Source: CAZWSE01 sp964636575 (GTDB lineage: Bacteria; Pseudomonadota; Alphaproteobacteria; Rhodobacterales; Rhodobacteraceae). From it: 7,288 nt of DNA. The notes beneath the pieces were generated by a model. The model did not search any database. It was not told the DNA's origin and saw only the letters and a program-made list of their open reading frames with translations. Below, one piece after another: positions 6,315 through 7,288 of this stretch. Both the position numbers and the translations under genes were made by a program. The stretch is from NCBI GenBank assembly GCA_964636575.1, contig CAZWSE010000133.1, forward strand, positions 1-7,288, in the 5' to 3' direction. The first letter of the stretch is position 1. The number at the start of each line of letters is the position of its first letter.

Positions 6315-6327
6315 TATCAATACCTTG
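6315..6327 (+). promoter_or_regulatory. IHF consensus match
   Basis: TATCAATACCTTG fits the E. coli IHF consensus WATCAANNNNTTR at every fixed position. It lies in the AT-rich tract upstream of uvrC, close to a palindrome and a DnaA box. Such matches arise by chance in AT-rich DNA, and alphaproteobacterial IHF specificity is assumed to be similar. Confidence 0.35.
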
Positions 6328-6333
6328 CATAAC

Positions 6334-6350
6334 TGCCTAAAAATTAGGCA
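6334..6350. promoter_or_regulatory. 17-base perfect palindrome, possible operator
   Basis: TGCCTAA (6334-6340) and TTAGGCA (6344-6350) are perfect inverted repeats around AAA, with 17 bases in total. Size and symmetry fit the operator of a dimeric regulator. No T-run follows on either strand, so a terminator is unlikely. I do not recognise the motif; it does not match the alphaproteobacterial LexA (GTTC-N7-GTTC), FnrL or Fur/Irr patterns I know. It lies about 150 bases before uvrC. Confidence 0.45.
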
Positions 6351-6411
6351 AACTTAACAAGTGTAGCCAATACAACGAAAAAACCGAACTACACAAAACA
6401 TACCCGCAGAC

Positions 6412-6432
6412 TTATCCACAGAAACCGTGGAT
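6412..6432 (+). promoter_or_regulatory. perfect DnaA box inside an inverted repeat
   Basis: TTATCCACA at 6412-6420 equals the high-affinity DnaA box. Its ATCCAC (6414-6419) is also one arm of a 6-bp inverted repeat with GTGGAT (6427-6432), seven bases apart. A -10-like TGTAAT (6432-6437) follows at once, so DnaA bound here could affect uvrC transcription. A single strong box does not make an origin. Confidence 0.45.
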
Positions 6433-6497
6433 GTAATTTCTCTTGATGCCCGCGCTTCAAGATTGCAGCCAAGGGCGGGGAATCATATCTATGGACT

Positions 6498-7288
6498 ATG
6501 TCTGACGAACAACTGCCCCCACCCACCGCGAACGCGCCTGCCGAGGTCACCGGATATGCCTGCATTCAGGGGTATCTGAAGACCATTGATGCAAGCCCGG
6601 GTGTGTACCGGATGCTCGATGAAGACAGCCGTGTTTTATATGTGGGCAAGGCGCGAAACCTGAAGGCGCGGGTCAGCAGTTATAGTCGCCCGTCGGCACA
6701 GCATTCAGGCCGGATCACACGGATGATTGAGGCGACGGCCTCGATGATGTTCCTGACCACCAAGACCGAAACCGAAGCACTGTTGCTGGAACAGAACCTG
6801 ATCAAGCAGCTCAAGCCCAAGTACAATGTGCTGTTGAGGGATGACAAAAGCTTTCCCAATATTTTGGTGCCTTCGGGGCATGCCTTCCCGCAGATCAAAA
6901 AACATCGCGGGGCCAAAAAGGAGAAGGGCAATTACTATGGGCCTTTCGCCAGCGCAGGGGCAGTGAACCGGTCGCTCAGCCAGTTGCAGCGGGTGTTTTT
7001 GCTGCGGGACTGTTCGGATTCGATGTTCGAAAGCCGCACGCGCCCCTGTTTGCAGTATCAGATCAAACGCTGCTCCGGCCCCTGTGTCGGCAAAATTTCA
7101 GAGGCGGACTATCGCCAGACAGTCGTGGATGCCGAAAAGTTCCTGAACGGCAAAACCACCGATATTCAAGCGCGGCTGGCCGAGGAAATGGGACAGGCGT
7201 CAGAGGATATGGAATTTGAACGCGCTGCGGCCCTGCGCGACCGGATCAAGGCGTTGACCCAAGTGCAGACCGCCCAAGGGATCAACCC
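6498..7288 (+). CDS. uvrC: UvrABC system protein C (excinuclease subunit), 3' part beyond window
   Basis: UvrC makes the two incisions around a DNA lesion in nucleotide excision repair, acting with UvrA and UvrB in the cytosol. The first 263 codons are present; full-length proteins are about 600-640 residues. Seen here: an N-terminal GIY-YIG nuclease domain (about 33-112) with SPGVYRM (33-39), LYVGKARNLKARV (47-59) and the presumed metal-ligand Glu in TETEALLLEQNLIKQLKPKYN (E98 best candidate); four cysteines C172, C184, C192 and C196, with spacing x11-x7-x3 as in the E. coli cluster C154/C166/C174/C178 reported to bind an iron-sulfur cluster; and a UVR (UvrB-binding) helix pair beginning about 236 (MEFERAAALRDRIKAL). 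The RNase H-like second nuclease domain and HhH region lie beyond the edge. The start at 6498 gives MSDEQLPPPT; the only purine-rich stretch (GGGGA, 6477-6481) is 16 bases away, unusually far. Confidence 0.96.
   Translation, partial: MSDEQLPPPTANAPAEVTGYACIQGYLKTIDASPGVYRMLDEDSRVLYVGKARNLKARVSSYSRPSAQHSGRITRMIEATASMMFLTTKTETEALLLEQNLIKQLKPKYNVLLRDDKSFPNILVPSGHAFPQIKKHRGAKKEKGNYYGPFASAGAVNRSLSQLQRVFLLRDCSDSMFESRTRPCLQYQIKRCSGPCVGKISEADYRQTVVDAEKFLNGKTTDIQARLAEEMGQASEDMEFERAAALRDRIKALTQVQTAQGIN

Larger units (their letters stand above)
6208..6497. other. AT-rich intergenic region upstream of uvrC
   Basis: No coding region was recognised in these 290 bases. The core is strongly AT-rich: about 35% G+C by hand count over 6241-6420, against about 60% in a sampled coding stretch. 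It contains a near-match to the CtrA pattern TTAA-N7-TTAA (6257-6271, one mismatch), tandem TATCAA repeats ten bases apart (6305 and 6315), an IHF-consensus match, a 17-base palindrome, a GTGTAG/CTACAC inverted repeat (6361-6366 and 6389-6394), a DnaA box within an inverted repeat, and one GANTC (CcrM-type) site at 6480-6484. It should contain the uvrC promoter; a -10-like TGTAAT lies at 6432-6437 without a good -35. No clear terminator for the SDR gene was found. Confidence 0.6.

Noticed and set aside
6334..6350. Intrinsic terminator of the SDR gene
   Set aside because: The stem is AT-rich and short and no T-run follows on either strand.
6208..6497. Replication origin
   Set aside because: Only one perfect DnaA box is present, there is no dnaA, hemE, parAB, gidAB or repABC gene nearby, and IHF/CtrA-like hits are common by chance in AT-rich DNA.

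Overview
The window looks like ordinary chromosomal DNA of an alphaproteobacterium, most probably the Roseobacter group of the Rhodobacteraceae. This is an inference from protein style (the EamA exporter, the CoxG-like protein, the PTR1-like reductase followed by uvrC), from G/C-rich third codon positions and from intergenic style. No marker gene settles genus or species. I see no rRNA, tRNA, CRISPR array, insertion sequence, phage gene or integrase.

Layout. (1) Positions 1-932, minus strand: an EamA-type drug/metabolite exporter, missing its last residues at the window edge. (2) Positions 933-1061: divergent spacer. (3) Positions 1062-1586: an orphan CoxG-like SRPBCC protein. (4) Positions 1688-3381: a two-gene ABC-2 exporter (ATPase and permease) of the E. 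coli YadG/YadH type, overlapping by ATGA. (5) Positions 3473-6207: a tightly packed four-gene run made of an S49 (SppA/SohB-like) peptidase without a membrane anchor, a 55-residue membrane protein with a cysteine-rich tail, a Na+/Ca2+ exchanger of the YrbG type, and an SDR enzyme with the active-site signature of pteridine reductases. Gaps are 6 and 6 bases, then a 4-base overlap, so co-transcription and translational coupling are likely. (6) Positions 6208-6497: a 290-base gap with an AT-rich core (about 35% G+C by hand count over 6241-6420, against about 60% in a sampled coding stretch). It carries a perfect DnaA box, an IHF-consensus match and several inverted repeats. (7) Positions 6498 to the right edge: the 5' part of uvrC (nucleotide excision repair).

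What works together. The ABC pair forms one transporter. In the 3473-6207 run, three products concern the membrane or envelope (protease, small membrane protein, cation exchanger), while the last is a cytosolic NADPH-dependent reductase; a common purpose is not evident. UvrC starts a new transcription unit whose control region is the most unusual non-coding stretch here.

I found no clearly new multi-gene system. The best leads are the 55-residue cysteine-rich membrane protein, its pairing with an anchorless S49 peptidase, and the AT-rich, palindrome-rich region upstream of uvrC.
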